Program-made: the position numbers and the translations under genes | Origin: Actinomycetota bacterium | GTDB taxonomy: Bacteria > Actinomycetota > CADDZG01 > JAHWKV01 | Direction of reading: 5' to 3' | Length of the DNA: 5,369 nt | NCBI GenBank assembly: GCA_019347725.1 | Contig: JAHWKV010000099.1 | Span: 1-5,369 of the forward strand | Shown: one piece after another, positions 4,952-5,369 of the stretch | Layout of the letters: the number at the start of each line of letters is the position of its first letter | Numbering within the stretch: position 1 is the stretch's first letter | The notes under the pieces: generated by a model | What the model was told of the DNA's origin: nothing | The model's input: only the letters and a program-made list of their open reading frames with translations | Database searches by the model: none

Positions 4952-5369
4952 GCAGGTCAAGCGGTGGCGAGCCCCCTGGGGGGGTGCGGGTACAGAAAGT
5001 TCTTTCCGAAGCCGGGATTGCCTCGCGCCGTGCCTCCGAGAAGCTAATCCGCGAGGGCAGGGTGCATATCAACGACAAGCCTGCGGTGCTCGGCAGCCGC
5101 ATCGACCCGGAGACCGGCGAGCAGACCACCTACGCCGAGATCCCCGACCTGCCCCAGTGCGGCGCCGGGGAGGGCGACGGCGACTGCGAGCCGTCCTCGG
5201 AGGACAGCGAGCCGTGGCCGAACTGGCCGGTGTTCGACGAGGACGGGAACCTGTACGTCACCGACCTGCACCAGGCGACGATCTGGCGGATCCCGCCCCG
5301 TGGACAGGCGCAGGTGTGGCACCAGAGCGCCGACTACGACTCGATCTTCAGCCTCAACGGCCAGCAGTT
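4948..5369 (+). CDS. Chimeric frame: pseudouridine synthase S4 domain joined to a beta-propeller fragment (3' truncated by window edge)
   Basis: The frame begins at a GTG that overlaps the scpB stop by 4 nt (GTGA); a GTG at 4984 is an alternative. Residues 13-55 are the S4 RNA-binding domain of an RluB/RsuA-type rRNA pseudouridine synthase (VRVQKVLSEAGIASRRASEK, REGRVHIN, LGSRIDPE), the enzyme normally encoded after scpB. From about residue 56 the family resemblance stops. The catalytic GRLD motif, usually near residue 100-115, is absent from all 140 visible residues. Instead there is an SMP-30/gluconolactonase-like propeller segment: TGEQTTYAEIPDLP, then WPNWPVFDEDGNLYVTDLHQ, then IWRIPP and SIFSLNG. 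Codon use changes at the same point: 83 of 85 codons end in G or C after 5112, against 42 of 55 before. The frame is still open at the window end. Both parts are recognisable; whether they form one real gene is doubtful. Confidence 0.7.
   Translation, partial: MSRSSGGEPPGGVRVQKVLSEAGIASRRASEKLIREGRVHINDKPAVLGSRIDPETGEQTTYAEIPDLPQCGAGEGDGDCEPSSEDSEPWPNWPVFDEDGNLYVTDLHQATIWRIPPRGQAQVWHQSADYDSIFSLNGQQ
5098..5118 (+). other. Seam between the two unrelated parts of the last reading frame
   Basis: These bases encode RIDPETG. A pseudouridine synthase S4 domain commonly continues LGxRVDP at this point, and a propeller blade can equally carry RIDPETGEQTT. A short near-identical stretch in two genomes or loci is where assemblers, multiple-displacement amplification or microhomology recombination make joins. 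The exact break cannot be placed more finely from one sequence. Confidence 0.55.

Overview
The window reads as ordinary chromosomal DNA from a GC-rich bacterium, most likely an actinomycete-type organism (Actinomycetota; possibly a deep or uncultured lineage, but the class cannot be fixed by eye). The reasons are the scpA-scpB-pseudouridine-synthase gene order, a TrpS with an actinobacterial-style N-terminus (PTADVPHLGNYIGA), GTG starts, and two TANNNT boxes placed exactly 6 nt before a start codon, which is the layout of leaderless actinobacterial transcripts.

Layout. Positions 1-327 hold the C-terminal DNA-binding part of a Crp/Fnr-family regulator. Positions 459-1591 encode one Ca2+/Na+ (CaCA family) antiporter, split into two reading frames by an apparent single-base deletion near 806. 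Positions 1592-1874 are a gene-free stretch with short repeats and a possible degraded coding remnant. Positions 1875-2507 (minus strand) encode a short site-2-protease-type (M50) membrane metalloprotease, divergent from trpS (2604-3602). Then follow scpA (3655-4389), scpB (4382-4951, 8-nt overlap) and the start of a pseudouridine synthase gene (4948 onward, 4-nt overlap), all on the plus strand.

How they work together. ScpA and ScpB are the kleisin and winged-helix partners of SMC in the chromosome-organising condensin complex. Their overlap with each other and with the rRNA pseudouridine synthase start implies one translationally coupled operon. TrpS charges tRNA-Trp and sits just upstream, but scpA appears to have its own leaderless promoter. 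The M50 protease and the antiporter are membrane proteins with no visible functional tie to the operon.

The most unusual feature is at the right end. The pseudouridine synthase frame stops resembling its family at about 5112 and continues, in frame, as a beta-propeller (SMP-30/gluconolactonase-like) segment whose codons end in G or C in 83 of 85 cases, against 42 of 55 just before. The changeover lies on a short stretch (RIDPET) that would fit both proteins. An assembly or amplification chimera is the simplest explanation; a real fusion is the alternative. I found no convincing new biological system in this window.
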